The notes under the pieces were generated by a model. It did not search any database, was not told the origin of the DNA, and was given only the letters and a program-made list of their open reading frames with translations. Of a DNA stretch of 64,000 bases, positions 25,467 to 35,545 are shown in pieces. The position numbers and the translations under genes are program-made. The stretch's first letter is position 1. Each line of letters begins with the position of its first letter. The DNA is from Siphlonurus alternatus (lineage: Eukaryota > Arthropoda > Insecta > Ephemeroptera > Siphlonuridae): assembly GCA_949825025.1 (NCBI GenBank), contig OX463780.1:30718118-30782117 (forward strand), written 5' to 3'.

Positions 25467-28400
25467 TCTCAGTTATCTCTTCACAGGTTGTGTTATAAAA
25501 AAATAATATTTTTAATTTTCAATAGTCCATTTTATATATGAAGAAGTGCTTGCACTTGTGTGAGGTTACATTAACATCAAGGTGACCATCATATAATACT
25601 TTTTCTAAAAATTCAATTAAAATTACATAATAGTTGATAATGTATTGAAATTTTTAAAATATCACACAATTTTAATTTCGTTTTCTTTGTAAATTTTATA
25701 TATATTTATATACACTAGCTATTTCTTAAATTCAAGTTATTATTTATTTAGCAACAGTTACAGAACCAAGGTATCAAATATGATAAAGTCAATAACACAA
25801 AATTCATTAAAAGATTATAAAACTTCACAAGTAAAAACAATACATTTGAATTCTCATTTCATACATCTCCTCCTTCCCCCAAATACTGCTTATTTATTTA
25901 AAATTTGACGTTTCAGAACTTTAAACTTACATAAATTTTCCAAAAAGTTCCAAGAAGTAAACGGCAAAACCCTACCGTTATATAAACATTTAATACAATG
26001 TGGTAAAATTGTTGTGTATTTAATTCCAGTGTCAGCTGTAGTTATTGAAAAAATAGGCATACATTTTTATTACTTTTATTCAAAATATTTTATATGTAAT
26101 ATATTTTTGATTTCAAAATAATTATTATGTATATTTTAGTTAAAAACTATTATTTATTTAAGGTAAAATAAATATTAATTCTCTCTCAAATATAAATTTG
26201 CGAACCTAATAATGTTTCACTTATTTACTGATTGAAACGATCATATTTCTATGTATAAATCAAGCAAATATAAATGACGACATTTTATAAATCATGTTTT
26301 TTTATCAATATGATGACGATAAGCATATAACTATTATATTATGTTCGGTTATACTTAAAAATATAAGTATGTAAAATATATTGTAGTAAATTTTGTTAAA
26401 TTATTATTATTTTTTTTACACCATAGAAATTACTGAAATTAGTTACATTTATTTATTTTATTATGAATTCAGTTTTTCAGTTGGGTTCAACCTCTGTATA
26501 AATGCTATAAAATGAGAGATTGATTAGCAATAGCATTGTAATTCGGAAATTGGATATGTACTGTCCATTCCATCTACAAAAATGGGTGGAATTCAGAAAT
26601 AAAAATATATTATTTCTTCCTCCAACAATTTTCTTCAATAATACAAATTTAATAATAAATTACGGTTATATAATTATAGCTAATCGTGGTTAGTGAGTGA
26701 CATGATGATTATATCTTTCTGGTAACCTCTATATCGTGAATAGAGTCCAATATTATATGCTAATGAATATAGATATCACCTCTAAAATTACCGAAAAAGA
26801 AAGTATATCTTCTCGACCAAGCTGTTAAATATGACGTGCAACCAAAAGGTGTCTCCGGTCAGTTTGGAGGATATTAGGTACTGTACGTGGACAGGCGATT
26901 AGTTAAGAAATCTACTTTCAGTGAAGTTCATGGACATGATGGTATCCAGCAAAAACTGTGACTTAATTCATTTTGAACATTACAAACTTGCTATATCTGC
27001 AGCAAGATAATTTAGCTACGTTGTGTCAGAGATAAATGTAACTTCTTTGGTGGTGTCATAAACTTCTTTACGAAGAGGTTCTTTTACGGTGTCCAATCTG
27101 TAGTAGTGGTCCAGCAGAATGGTGACGTTAAATACCTTCCATTCTCCACTATAGCAAAGGACAGTCATTTTTTCTGTATCTTACGTTGAAAATGTCCACG
27201 TTTAACCTGAGAGTATAGACTGAATGCAATTGGTCTAACAATAAGACAACATTTTTGCAAGTCAAGTTCAACTCTTTGTTGGTATATTTATTTTTTATAT
27301 ACCTAGAATTATAGATATAGTTTCACAGTATGATTGTTTACTCTATTTTACTTAAAATTAAACTGCCAATATTTATAAAAGTAAAGGATAGCAAAAAATA
27401 GCTATGAAAAAAATCATAGCAGCAGGTAAATTTTTTTCACAGAGCTCACTTGAAATTATTTACTTTGTAAGCCGTTTCATATTAACTAAATATTTTAAAA
27501 TATTAGTGAACATTGTTATTCATGCTAATGGTATTCATTATCGTTGTATTTTGTGCTCATTGTACATTATTATATAGAACTAAAATGTATTCGAAAAATC
27601 AAGATCCTAATAGGTTTCACTGGAGGGTCTAATTTGATTTTAACGTACTTTTTTTTTATAATAAAATCACAAACTTTATAAATAACCAGCTACACTTCAC
27701 TAATCACACATTAATGTTTCTTAATTAAGATCTTAGATAACATGACATTAAGTACATTTAACTGATTTAATGCATTAATTTACATTTGCTGCCTGATATT
27801 GAAAACTGAGTATTGAAGTATTGTTATAAATTTACTCGAAATAGTATAATCTTTCGAATAAAACATCCAGTCTTGTAGTGTATATTATTTTTATTACAAC
27901 TGCTTCTTTCTATAAACTAAAAATTGTATTTTAAACAAATCAGCGGAATATTTTTAAATTAAATAAATTTAAGTCGCAAATAATAACCAATTAAAAAAAT
28001 TATTTCTACGGTGTACTATTATATTTTTCGGAACCAGTAAAAAAATGTAATTTTAATTAATTTTAGTTTTAATTTTTGTGTGAATTAATTTAAAAAATAT
28101 TATACATAGAAAATTACTTGTACATGTGCAAGTATTAAATTAAATAAAAAAGCAACAAATTGTATATTTATTTTCTTCGTTTTTCTAATACAACAATTTG
28201 TGTTTGCAACAATTACACATTTAACCTTGATGATCTTGATGTTAAAATAGAAATTGTACGACAGTAATACTTAATAATCTATTTATACAAACCATAACCT
28301 ATGAACTAAATTGTATTTTAATTATTTTTAATATGGGGTGTGATTTTCTAAGTAGTTATCTACCCATTATCCACGTATTGTCTTCGAAAAAGCGTTCCTT

Positions 28401-29939
28401 GGTTAATAATATCTTGATCAGTAAATTCGAATATATGTAAGAGTTTGTTAATCTATTAACTCTCAAGTATAAATGTATAATTCCATAAATTGTTGTGTCC
28501 ATATTTATGGTCTTTTGATGCCATCATTTATTTGTTAAAAATTTCAAGACAATCTTTATATAGATGGGAGATAATATAATACTTTACAATAACTTAATTA
28601 AAATTAGCAAACAATGTACAGTATTTAATATTTAGTATATTATTTTTTTAATGCCTTATCTTAATTTCATATTAGTGATTAGTATCATTTTATTTATTAA
28701 ACATGAAGAATAAATTTTATAAAACATTTTTAAGACTAAAATTGGTGAATTGACAAAGAAATTTAAATTCTGCATTTATGAAAGTGTCCATTTGATAAAT
28801 CTGAAGGGACCATAAATGTTTTTATAACAAAAATAAGAAAATTAGCATCACATAATATATTTAAATATCCTGCATTTTTTATATAAAAACATTAAATAAT
28901 TTCAAATGTGTCTCACGTTTAAAAAATAAGAATGTCATTATTTGCAAGAAGAAAATGACAAACCTTCATTAACTTAATTATATTTTATTTCAGTTGTGTT
29001 TTTAATTTATTACAAAAAATTAAACAAATTTTCTTTGTTGATGTTTGCGTTTAATTTTATACTTCATAGTCCTCTTCATTTGATGTAAGAAATTTTGTTT
29101 ATAAATTCTTAACTAATTAATAATTATTATACTTATAGTTTGTACTAAAAAATACACTATTTTGAATGAACATGTATACAATTTCTTTTAAAATAATATA
29201 TTTTGTTGTTATGCATTTATTACAAAAAATTTACATTCTCAATTTAATTTAGTAATAGTATGAGATACTGAATAAGATTTAAATTTATTAGGTCCAAAAT
29301 TTTAGCACAAAAATAAAATTGCAATATCTTGTAACCAGCAGAAGCATAAGTCGGAACAAAACAAATAAATGTGGAATGAAAATGGAATTCTTATCAATCG
29401 AAATTGCAAATTGGAAATATTTGAAAGTAATGATTGAGTAATGACAATAATTTTTGCCAGAACCACTTTAGAAAAGTCTGACAATAAGTATTTGAATCTC
29501 ACACTACAATTTAATTTTCTCATTGATGTTTTTATTAAAAAAATAGCAAAATAAAAATCGTGAAAATTGTAGAAGCTTCAATATTATAATATTTTTTAGA
29601 AGGGATATTTTAAAATAGAGTTCTCCTAGTTATACTAGAGGCATCCTATTCATTTTTCTTGATAATTGACGTGTTCTAACATAAATGCACTGCCTTGGAA
29701 TTTTTAGAAAAGAAGTACAGTAATCTCCAGGTAAATTTCAAATCTAGCAAAGGTTAGTAAAAAAAAAATACCGCTACTTTCCTGTCAAATTGTGCTGCAG
29801 TTTCTGTTGTTAATTCTTTTGTGGCAATGTTATAATTTTACATAGGGCCATGACAGTTTATTAAATTAATCATTGGTAAATTAAAATTCATGCTATCAAT
29901 TACAAAACCTAGTGAAATTTCTAGCAAGAGCACTCGAAA
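25467..29939. other. AT-rich non-coding part of duplicated block A
   Basis: No gene supported. The 26690-27250 interval is less AT-rich and is retained in copy B, but every frame is interrupted. It may be a decayed transposon or transcribed non-coding sequence. Confidence 0.4.
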
Positions 29940-30060
29940 TATTCCAAGAGTGATATAGTAGCGAGCGAGAGGCCCGGCCGGCCCGCCATTTTGTTTGTTG
30001 CACCTGTACCGCGGCGGCCTACCAGGCAGGCAGGCCGGGCGGGCTGCGTGGCGGCAGGCG
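29940..30060. promoter_or_regulatory. CpG-rich patch with a YY1-like CCGCCATTTTG motif
   Basis: A sharp GC/CpG-rich island of about 120 bp inside very AT-rich DNA, containing gcccgccattttg (around 29984-29996), which resembles a YY1 site, and several GGCCGGCC-type words. It adjoins a minus-strand open frame and is conserved in copy B (52420-52520). It may be a promoter, a GC-rich 3' UTR or part of a retroposed gene; the sequence does not decide. Confidence 0.3.
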
Positions 30061-30061
30061 A

Positions 30062-30265
30062 CTAACGATCCGTTGTGACAGCTTCATATCGCCACTCATC
30101 ACTCTTAATAAGGTCGTAATCTGCAGCAAAATAAGTCCACGTGGCACTTGATGAAGGAATAAATGTCCCCAAGATATGAGAGAATCGAGGTTCTGGTGAT
30201 TCATAAAAGTTTTTGTAAAAATACGAAACAAGAAGAGGCAATAATAAAATGTAATATTTCAACAA
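30062..30265 (-). CDS. Possible host exon or retropseudogene fragment, copy A
   Basis: A minus-strand frame of 67 codons ends with a stop just before the CpG-rich patch. Its C-terminal part (ILGTFIPSSSATWTYF, then DYDLIKSDEWRYEAVTT) has a balanced, protein-like composition unlike the surrounding AT-rich readings. A splice acceptor could lie at tgaatcaccag before the exon-like part. The same frame is intact at 52522-52725. I cannot name the protein. Confidence 0.3.
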   Translation of the reverse strand: MLKYYILLLPLLVSYFYKNFYESPEPRFSHILGTFIPSSSATWTYFAADYDLIKSDEWRYEAVTTDR

Positions 30266-31017
30266 CTAATGTAAATTTTTACATTCTAAATTTTAATCCA
30301 TGCAATAAATGTAAGATTGAAAAGTATTATGCTTCTTTTAAAATTGAGAAGATATATCAATATTTTTTACGTTGCAAATAATACAAATTGTTTAAATTTT
30401 TTCTTTATTTAATTAAAATTACCAAGATGAAGTATACAATACATAAAAAATTCAGATAAGAATTAAATGATTTTTTTATCGTAATTTTATGAGGTGCATA
30501 ATGTCTCTATAGTATTTTGTAATGAATGCAAAGGAATTTAATAAAATAGAAAAGAATAAAACAATTGAAGATTTTTTTTTTAAATATATTATAGAATTAA
30601 CCTTCATGTCCTTCATATTTTAAATGGAAAAATTGCAACCAATTTTATTACATTACAATTTCCTAAATATTTACTAGCACATAATTAAACAACAGTTAAG
30701 TTTGTCTAAATATTATTTTTTTATCTGTATTAATTAAATTAATTAAAAACTTTATATATATATCCTTTATTTTTCTTTGTCATATATAACAAGCTTTTTG
30801 AAAAATAAACATGCAGTTTGGTCGTGTATGAATTCATTTCGTTATAATAATACTTTGACGTCACCAGCAAAAAGAGACATTGATTTGGTTTTATTAGCTA
30901 TATAAAAAGAAGGAGCGGTAAAACATTGACAATATTAAAAAAAAAAAACGAGAGAGGAAAAACAAACCAATAAAACGCTGGTGTTTTGAGAGGGTGTCGA
31001 TAATTTTAACCAATCAC

Positions 31018-31090
31018 AAGCAGAGACCATGAACCACAGTCACGTGGTGAGGGTCGGGGTTCGACTCCCTCAGGGGTCAACCTGAAACAT
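31018..31090 (+). repeat. tRNA-like segment (T-arm and B-box resemblance), copy A
   Basis: The stretch ggtcggggttcgactccc contains a B-box-like GGTTCGACTCC and a possible T-arm. It is preceded by accatgaaccacagtcacgt, and no complete cloverleaf can be drawn. Probably the head of a tRNA-derived SINE or a tRNA relic. It recurs at 53479-53551. Confidence 0.35.
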
Positions 31091-31563
31091 AAAACCATGG
31101 TCCACATGAAAAAATAATTCTCTATAATATTTATGAGACATACACCTATATGTTCTTCTGTATGAGTAATAAATTAATGTCTCTGTAGTACGTATGTTTT
31201 TTTATGTAACAGATTAGGTTAATTTAAATTTGAAATAGTAATAATTTTTTAAGTATGAAAAACACAATGTCAAGTTTCAAATTGTATAAAAGAAATGAAT
31301 GGTTGATATTTTTTACTATTCTAACAATTTGTAAATTTGATTTATTTTTGAACCAATTTTTGTATTTTTAAATAAAATTGTTAGTGATTTTCTAATGTTT
31401 CATACAAAACTACAAAGAAAATAACACATTTTTTTTAAATGTTTTTATAGATAAAAAAACAAAAATGCAGTCCTATCGAGGCCGGAAGCCTTATAGGTAG
31501 GTGCTGTTTTACAATAATCTTACATTTTTGATGAGCTCAGCAGAAGAGAAATTGCAAAATTAA

Positions 31564-31564
<1 letters not shown>

Positions 31565-31661
<97 letters not shown>
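31565..31661. repeat. (TA)n tract adjoining the assembly gap
   Basis: About 95 bases of uninterrupted TA repeats leading straight into Ns. The corresponding tract in copy B is 54028-54121, after which sequence continues. Confidence 0.9.
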
Positions 31662-31861
31662 NNNNNNNNNNNNNNNNNNNNNNNNNNNNNNNNNNNNNNN
31701 NNNNNNNNNNNNNNNNNNNNNNNNNNNNNNNNNNNNNNNNNNNNNNNNNNNNNNNNNNNNNNNNNNNNNNNNNNNNNNNNNNNNNNNNNNNNNNNNNNNN
31801 NNNNNNNNNNNNNNNNNNNNNNNNNNNNNNNNNNNNNNNNNNNNNNNNNNNNNNNNNNNNN
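31662..31861. other. Assembly gap (200 N)
   Basis: Exactly 200 Ns, so its length is probably a placeholder. The 52 bases between the gap and the element (31862-31913) do not resemble the sequence upstream of copy A or the continuation of copy B. Confidence 0.98.
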
Positions 31862-31913
31862 CTTTTCATTTCTTATTAACAGACTACAACAAGAAAAAAA
31901 AATTGTTATAAAA

Positions 31914-32215
31914 AGTAGAGGGGGTGTACCGGTCCTGGAACTGCGGATCGGCGGATCAGTGACGTCACAGGCTATTAGTTAATAGCTTTAGGGCTATTAA
32001 TTAATAGGTCACGTGACCGATAGGGGAAGGGTAGGGGTAGGGGTACCTATAGCCTATTAAGAGTGATAATTGGAGGGGAGGGGAACCGTTTAATGTTCGA
32101 TTATTGGTCACGTGACTTAATAGCCTCATTTAATAGCCTATTTTTTTTATCGTTAATGAGGGGACCAATCATTAACCGATTTATGGTCACGTGACATAAT
32201 CGTTTTATTTAATAG
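31914..32215 (+). repeat. Left terminal inverted repeat
   Basis: It pairs with 44431-44735 at high identity, with scattered substitutions and small indels that increase inward. It carries a CRE-like TGACGTCA (31961-31968), three GTCACGTGAC palindromes (near 32009, 32107 and 32187), a G4-forming motif (32023-32043) and repeated CTATTAAT/ATTAATAG words. Confidence 0.9.
32023..32043 (+). promoter_or_regulatory. G-quadruplex-forming motif in left TIR
   Basis: Four G tracts (GGGG, GGG, GGGG, GGGG) are separated by AA or TA, a textbook G4 pattern. A second G-rich run, ggaggggagggg, follows near 32072. The complementary C-rich copy lies in the right TIR. Confidence 0.6.
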
Positions 32216-32570
32216 CCAATCAATTGATCGTTTAATATTCTTCGGAATAACAATTGATTTATTAATTGTTATGCTGACTATGCAATTAAAGAATAACAGA
32301 AGCTGGCCTTGAACGTGTTCCAAGTTGTGAATTGACCTTTGGAACATCCGCCCTTCTCGGTAACGAGCAACTGCAAGAAAATTGCAACGTCTTCATTTTT
32401 GTACCGAGCTGTACTTAGTATATGGATTACATATTAGATGTTTTATATACATTGCAATGATAAAGTTAATCCTATGATCCTAACTATAAAGCAAGCTGCA
32501 TCATTTTTATAAATTATGATATTATATATAAAATTACCCTTATATATTTCTTTATTTGTTGTCAAATTAT
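32216..32570. other. Subterminal non-coding region of the element
   Basis: Between the left TIR and the first promoter. Reading frames here are short and have no recognisable product. Confidence 0.5.
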
Positions 32571-32640
32571 GATGATTCAGCCACATTTTTATATAAATTC
32601 TGGCAAGTTTTCGAGGCGGATCCACAGTCAATCATCAGTT
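32571..32640 (+). promoter_or_regulatory. Probable promoter of the spliced small gene
   Basis: The block gatgattcagcc, then a TATA-like atttttatataaat, lies about 110-135 bases before the ATG at 32706. A 28-base part is repeated at 39061-39088 with one mismatch, and again inverted in the right palindrome arm. The downstream 30 bases are also similar, so this is a duplicated viral promoter and leader rather than a chance TATA box. Confidence 0.5.
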
Positions 32641-32705
32641 GTCTCTCTCTTCACCTCGTCTGAACTTTGCTGATCTGCTCTTCAGTACCATTACTACAAT
32701 ACATA

Positions 32706-33141
32706 ATGTCAGCGGTAAGTTAACCTAAGTGTAATATATATATATATATATTAAATTCTTTTTTGTATTCATTATTAAACCTATAGTTTTATATAATAAT
32801 ACTATATTTTCTCATTATGATTTCAGTCCTCAATTCTCGCAAAGCTACAGGAGCTTGGACAACTCACACCTGCTAAGTCCTGCAAGGAGTTGCAAGAAAA
32901 TGTCCCATTCCCCATCGTCAAACTGGAAACTATCCCGTCCAACTTCGGTGAAGGAAAACAAATCATCGCTCATCTGAATATCAATGGCGAGACGGAGAAA
33001 TACTTTTTACCAAGTAGGATTGATGGAGTTGAATTCACAAAACAAAGCATTGAGGAGTATAATGCCAGTACTCCTAGCATAATGCTTATGTACAAAGGAT
33101 TGTCAGGCAGATGTATTATTGTTGAATTTATACCAATGTAA
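32706..33141 (+). CDS. Spliced small protein, possibly an OB-fold-like ssDNA-binding protein
   Basis: Exon 1 (32706-32714) encodes only MSA and ends at a consensus donor GTAAGT. The intron (32715-32826, 112 bases, phase 0, with a TA repeat) ends in tatgatttcag. Exon 2 (32827-33141) continues in frame to the stop, giving 107 residues. Conserved-looking features are PFPIVKLETIPSNFGEGKQI, FLPSRIDG and the C-terminal MLMYKGLSGRCIIVEF. Small proteins with this strand-rich pattern (FG-x-x-I-x-x, FLP-x-R, YKG) accompany arthropod virus-like elements. An OB-fold or ssDNA-binding role is my inference from the pattern. It is transcribed inward from the left TIR and meets the BIR gene tail to tail. Confidence 0.6.
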
Positions 33142-33373
33142 AAAGAATACGATAATAAATACAAATATTTCTATACAAATCTTTAACTTGTTATTATTTT
33201 TTTTTTCTTATATAATAGTTATAGTTAATAATTTTATGGAGGTAGTATATATAAAATTATAACAACGTATTTCAAGTATATAATAAAAAGGTGTTTTATT
33301 CAGAAATATATAGAAAACATACAATTATAAAACACATAAAAACATACACTGTATAAAAGCAAACATTTAATAT
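33142..33373. terminator. Convergent 3' region with polyadenylation signals
   Basis: The plus-strand gene ends at 33141 and the minus-strand gene cluster at 33374. An AATAAA-type hexamer lies at about 33155 for the plus strand. Reverse-complement signals (tttatt at about 33295) suit the minus-strand transcript. Confidence 0.4.
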
Positions 33374-34186
33374 CTAGTTTGAAGTATCAACAACATCATA
33401 ACCCTCATGTATAGCAAAATTAAATATTAAACAATACTTATTCAAAGCCCTATGCTTACTTATTGGACAGTCATTTTCCATCCAATTGAATACTTGTAAG
33501 CCACAAAAAATACATTCAGTTAAATTTTCATATTTTGAAGAAGGAGTGTGTACAAATCCACAGTTAGCCAAGTCAAGCCTAGGTACAGAGTCAAGATGCC
33601 AGTTCTTGAATGTTCGTAGCCGAACAAAGGTTTCAAGCATGTTCATTTTATTCCAATTTTCATAACACCATTTTGCCAGCTTTCGAGCTTTCATATGTGG
33701 ACACACATATACAGCATTCATCTGATGGTGGTATAGACATGCAGTACCCTTAGCTGTTGGGAGCACATTGATGTCAGTGTGGAGTAATTCTTGTAAATCA
33801 TATATGGTTGAACGGTTCAGTAAAACTTTTAACTTCTTTACTTTTTCCTCTCCATAAGAATATAAAATTTTGTATCTAGAAGAAACATGATTTATAATGT
33901 CATGTAAAAACTTATATGGAACTTCACCACCCATATATGTGCACTGAACTTCGTAGCTTTTTACATGTGGACTATATGATACATCAGGATCTGGTGACAT
34001 GAATCTCCATTGCTGACAGGCAAGAGCGCTTACATCTACTATAGAGAGCTCTTTGATACTGTCAATTCTCCCTGGCACCAGCGCACATTCTTCGGAAGAC
34101 ATGCAGAAATCCAGAATAGCTGTTGCCATGTTGAAGTTTACTGTAGCAATGAGCTCGAAAAATAATAAACGAACATTCTTATACAT
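33374..34186 (-). CDS. BIR-domain protein with an N-terminal domain of uncertain fold
   Basis: 270 residues; Met20 (MATAILDF) is an alternative start that would avoid the 8-base overlap with the MCP gene. The C-terminal 188-253 is a single BIR domain: RTFKNW, then LANCGF, then the zinc ligands C225-x2-C228-x16-H245-x6-C252, exactly the family spacing. BIR domains mark the inhibitor-of-apoptosis family in insects and their DNA viruses; no RING is present. The N-terminal part (about 20-180; IKELSIVDV, PYKFLHDI, ILYSYGEEKV, CPHMKARKLAKW) resembles a family common in arthropod genomes and looks RNase-H/exonuclease-like to me, at low confidence. The gene lies last in the minus-strand capsid cluster. 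A role in restraining host cell death is inferred from the domain only. Confidence 0.75.
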   Translation of the reverse strand: MYKNVRLLFFELIATVNFNMATAILDFCMSSEECALVPGRIDSIKELSIVDVSALACQQWRFMSPDPDVSYSPHVKSYEVQCTYMGGEVPYKFLHDIINHVSSRYKILYSYGEEKVKKLKVLLNRSTIYDLQELLHTDINVLPTAKGTACLYHHQMNAVYVCPHMKARKLAKWCYENWNKMNMLETFVRLRTFKNWHLDSVPRLDLANCGFVHTPSSKYENLTECIFCGLQVFNWMENDCPISKHRALNKYCLIFNFAIHEGYDVVDTSN

Positions 34187-35432
34187 GTTTCCGTACCATG
34201 CCAGTCAATGGACTGTATTCTACAATGCGATCATGCATAATAACACAAAATGCAGTTGTACCAGCTGGAAACACTTCATCAGCTTCAAATTCAAGACGTA
34301 CATCAACAGTTCCACTCTTAATAGATTCATTTTGTTTAGAACAGTCAATAATAACCATAGGAGCTTGTGATAAGAACTTTTCGTATGTTAATATAGGTTT
34401 CGATTCTTGGCCATAGTAAGATTCTTGAAAGCTAGAATACATTTCATATAATACAGCGTACTGCTTTTTGGAAACATTTAAATGCAAGTGGTCGTAAGGG
34501 TAATTTTTTCCATTCAAGTATAATTTTACATTTCTAATTTTACAATGATCAAAAATGTTTGCATCAGCTAGACTTAAATTTCTCCTCAAGGTTTGTAATG
34601 CTATAATAACATACCTAGGTCTCTCAAGACTCGAGGTGATTTGGAGCTGCCACTCAGTTCTATTTAACATTGGGAACATAGGATGTTCTGCTGTATACCA
34701 ACTTCTAAAGCCAAGTAAGAGGGACTTATCCTCTTTGAGAAAAGAGAGTAAATGTAATTTTGTTTCATCATCTACTTGAACATGAGGAATACGCCATGCA
34801 AGCTTTGAAATTTCAATTTTAACAGCTTCATAGCTATTATTTTCTACATTTAGTATTTCAGATATAATACAATTTGAATCAGTTTGTGATCTAAATAAGA
34901 CAATTTCTTGTTTACAATTTATCATTATTTTTGTATGATCTTCGAAAACACCAAGTAATGTACTGAGTGGTAACAAGCCATTAAATGACCCATCTGTATG
35001 TAACAACGATGAAGTAGCCTGGTCTGACCAACCTGCATTAGATAAGCGATTTACTTTTTCAGGCGTAAATGATGCTAAACCCTTTAAAGTGCTTGTATAA
35101 CCAACGTTTCTTACTTTGTCTACTTCTACTCCATTAATTAAATATCTAATTTCTGAAAACAAATGTGCAAATGCATTATTTGCAAGTTTAGTACGAGTTG
35201 TTGGCTGTCCATTACTTTTTAAAACTTTGCCTTCAATATATATAAAACTTTTACTTGGCTGTGTATACAAATCAAGATCCTTAATTTCAATTCTAATTTC
35301 ATCGTTATTATCAAACTTGGTACCAGCATACGCTTCATGATTATGAAATTCATAGCTAGTTATTTTTGTATCAAACTCCAGGTTAGCATCGAGGTTTAAG
35401 ACATCCATTATACTGTTTTGGGCGGAGACCAA
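34179..35432 (-). CDS. MCP: Hexon-like major capsid protein (double jelly-roll type)
   Basis: 417 residues, or 409 if it starts at Met9 (MDVLNLDANL). The N-terminal pattern FDTKITSYEFH, NNDEIRIEI and SKSFIYIEGKV, followed by NNAFAHLFSEIRYLINGVEVD, is typical of the major capsid family found with arthropod Polinton-like or adintovirus-like elements. Strand-rich content throughout, no signal peptide or membrane segment. It follows the penton gene and the 53-codon ORF, and precedes the BIR gene with 8 bases of overlap, matching the penton-then-MCP order of Polintons. The family name comes from pattern recognition; a structure prediction showing two jelly rolls would settle it. The frame is intact over its whole length. 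Confidence 0.75.
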   Translation of the reverse strand: MVSAQNSIMDVLNLDANLEFDTKITSYEFHNHEAYAGTKFDNNDEIRIEIKDLDLYTQPSKSFIYIEGKVLKSNGQPTTRTKLANNAFAHLFSEIRYLINGVEVDKVRNVGYTSTLKGLASFTPEKVNRLSNAGWSDQATSSLLHTDGSFNGLLPLSTLLGVFEDHTKIMINCKQEIVLFRSQTDSNCIISEILNVENNSYEAVKIEISKLAWRIPHVQVDDETKLHLLSFLKEDKSLLLGFRSWYTAEHPMFPMLNRTEWQLQITSSLERPRYVIIALQTLRRNLSLADANIFDHCKIRNVKLYLNGKNYPYDHLHLNVSKKQYAVLYEMYSSFQESYYGQESKPILTYEKFLSQAPMVIIDCSKQNESIKSGTVDVRLEFEADEVFPAGTTAFCVIMHDRIVEYSPLTGMVRKHV

Positions 35433-35544
35433 GTTGTTGAAGGAAGAGTATGTTTTGAGGTTTTAACCTCTTGCTGATTCGAGCTGAAGTGTTAGGAAAC
35501 TGGATGTTTCCACCATTATATGTTTTGCGTAAATTAAGACCCAT
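35383..35544 (-). CDS. Small basic ORF between penton and MCP
   Basis: An ATG at 35544 comes one base after the penton stop. The frame runs 53 codons to a TAA at 35383, overlapping the MCP start in another frame. It encodes MGLNLRKTYNGG at the start and SKRLKPQNILFLQQLGL in the middle: basic and lysine/arginine-rich, with a short hydrophobic end segment. The one-base spacing to the penton stop is what a packed viral gene cluster would give, and small basic peptides of the KPxNxxFLxxLG kind are familiar upstream of arthropod MCP genes. No function can be assigned; it could be a minor virion or core peptide. Confidence 0.5.
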   Translation of the reverse strand: MGLNLRKTYNGGNIQFPNTSARISKRLKPQNILFLQQLGLRPKQYNGCLKPRC

Positions 35545-35545
35545 T

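Larger units (their letters stand above)
22690..31661. repeat. Duplicated block, copy A (about 9 kb)
   Basis: The sequence from tgcactaaa to the (TA)n tract recurs at 44738-54121 with high identity, broken by small indels. It contains no confident gene. Notable contents are the 86-codon open frame at 23258-23518, a family-2 MITE (25135-25466), a CpG-rich patch with a minus-strand open frame (29940-30265), and a tRNA-like segment near 31025-31085. Copy A runs into the 200-base N gap. It could be a real duplication or an uncollapsed second haplotype. Confidence 0.85.

Noticed and set aside
31537..31869. 110-codon frame with Ile-Tyr repeats
   Set aside because: It runs through the N gap and a (TA)n tract, so it is an artefact.
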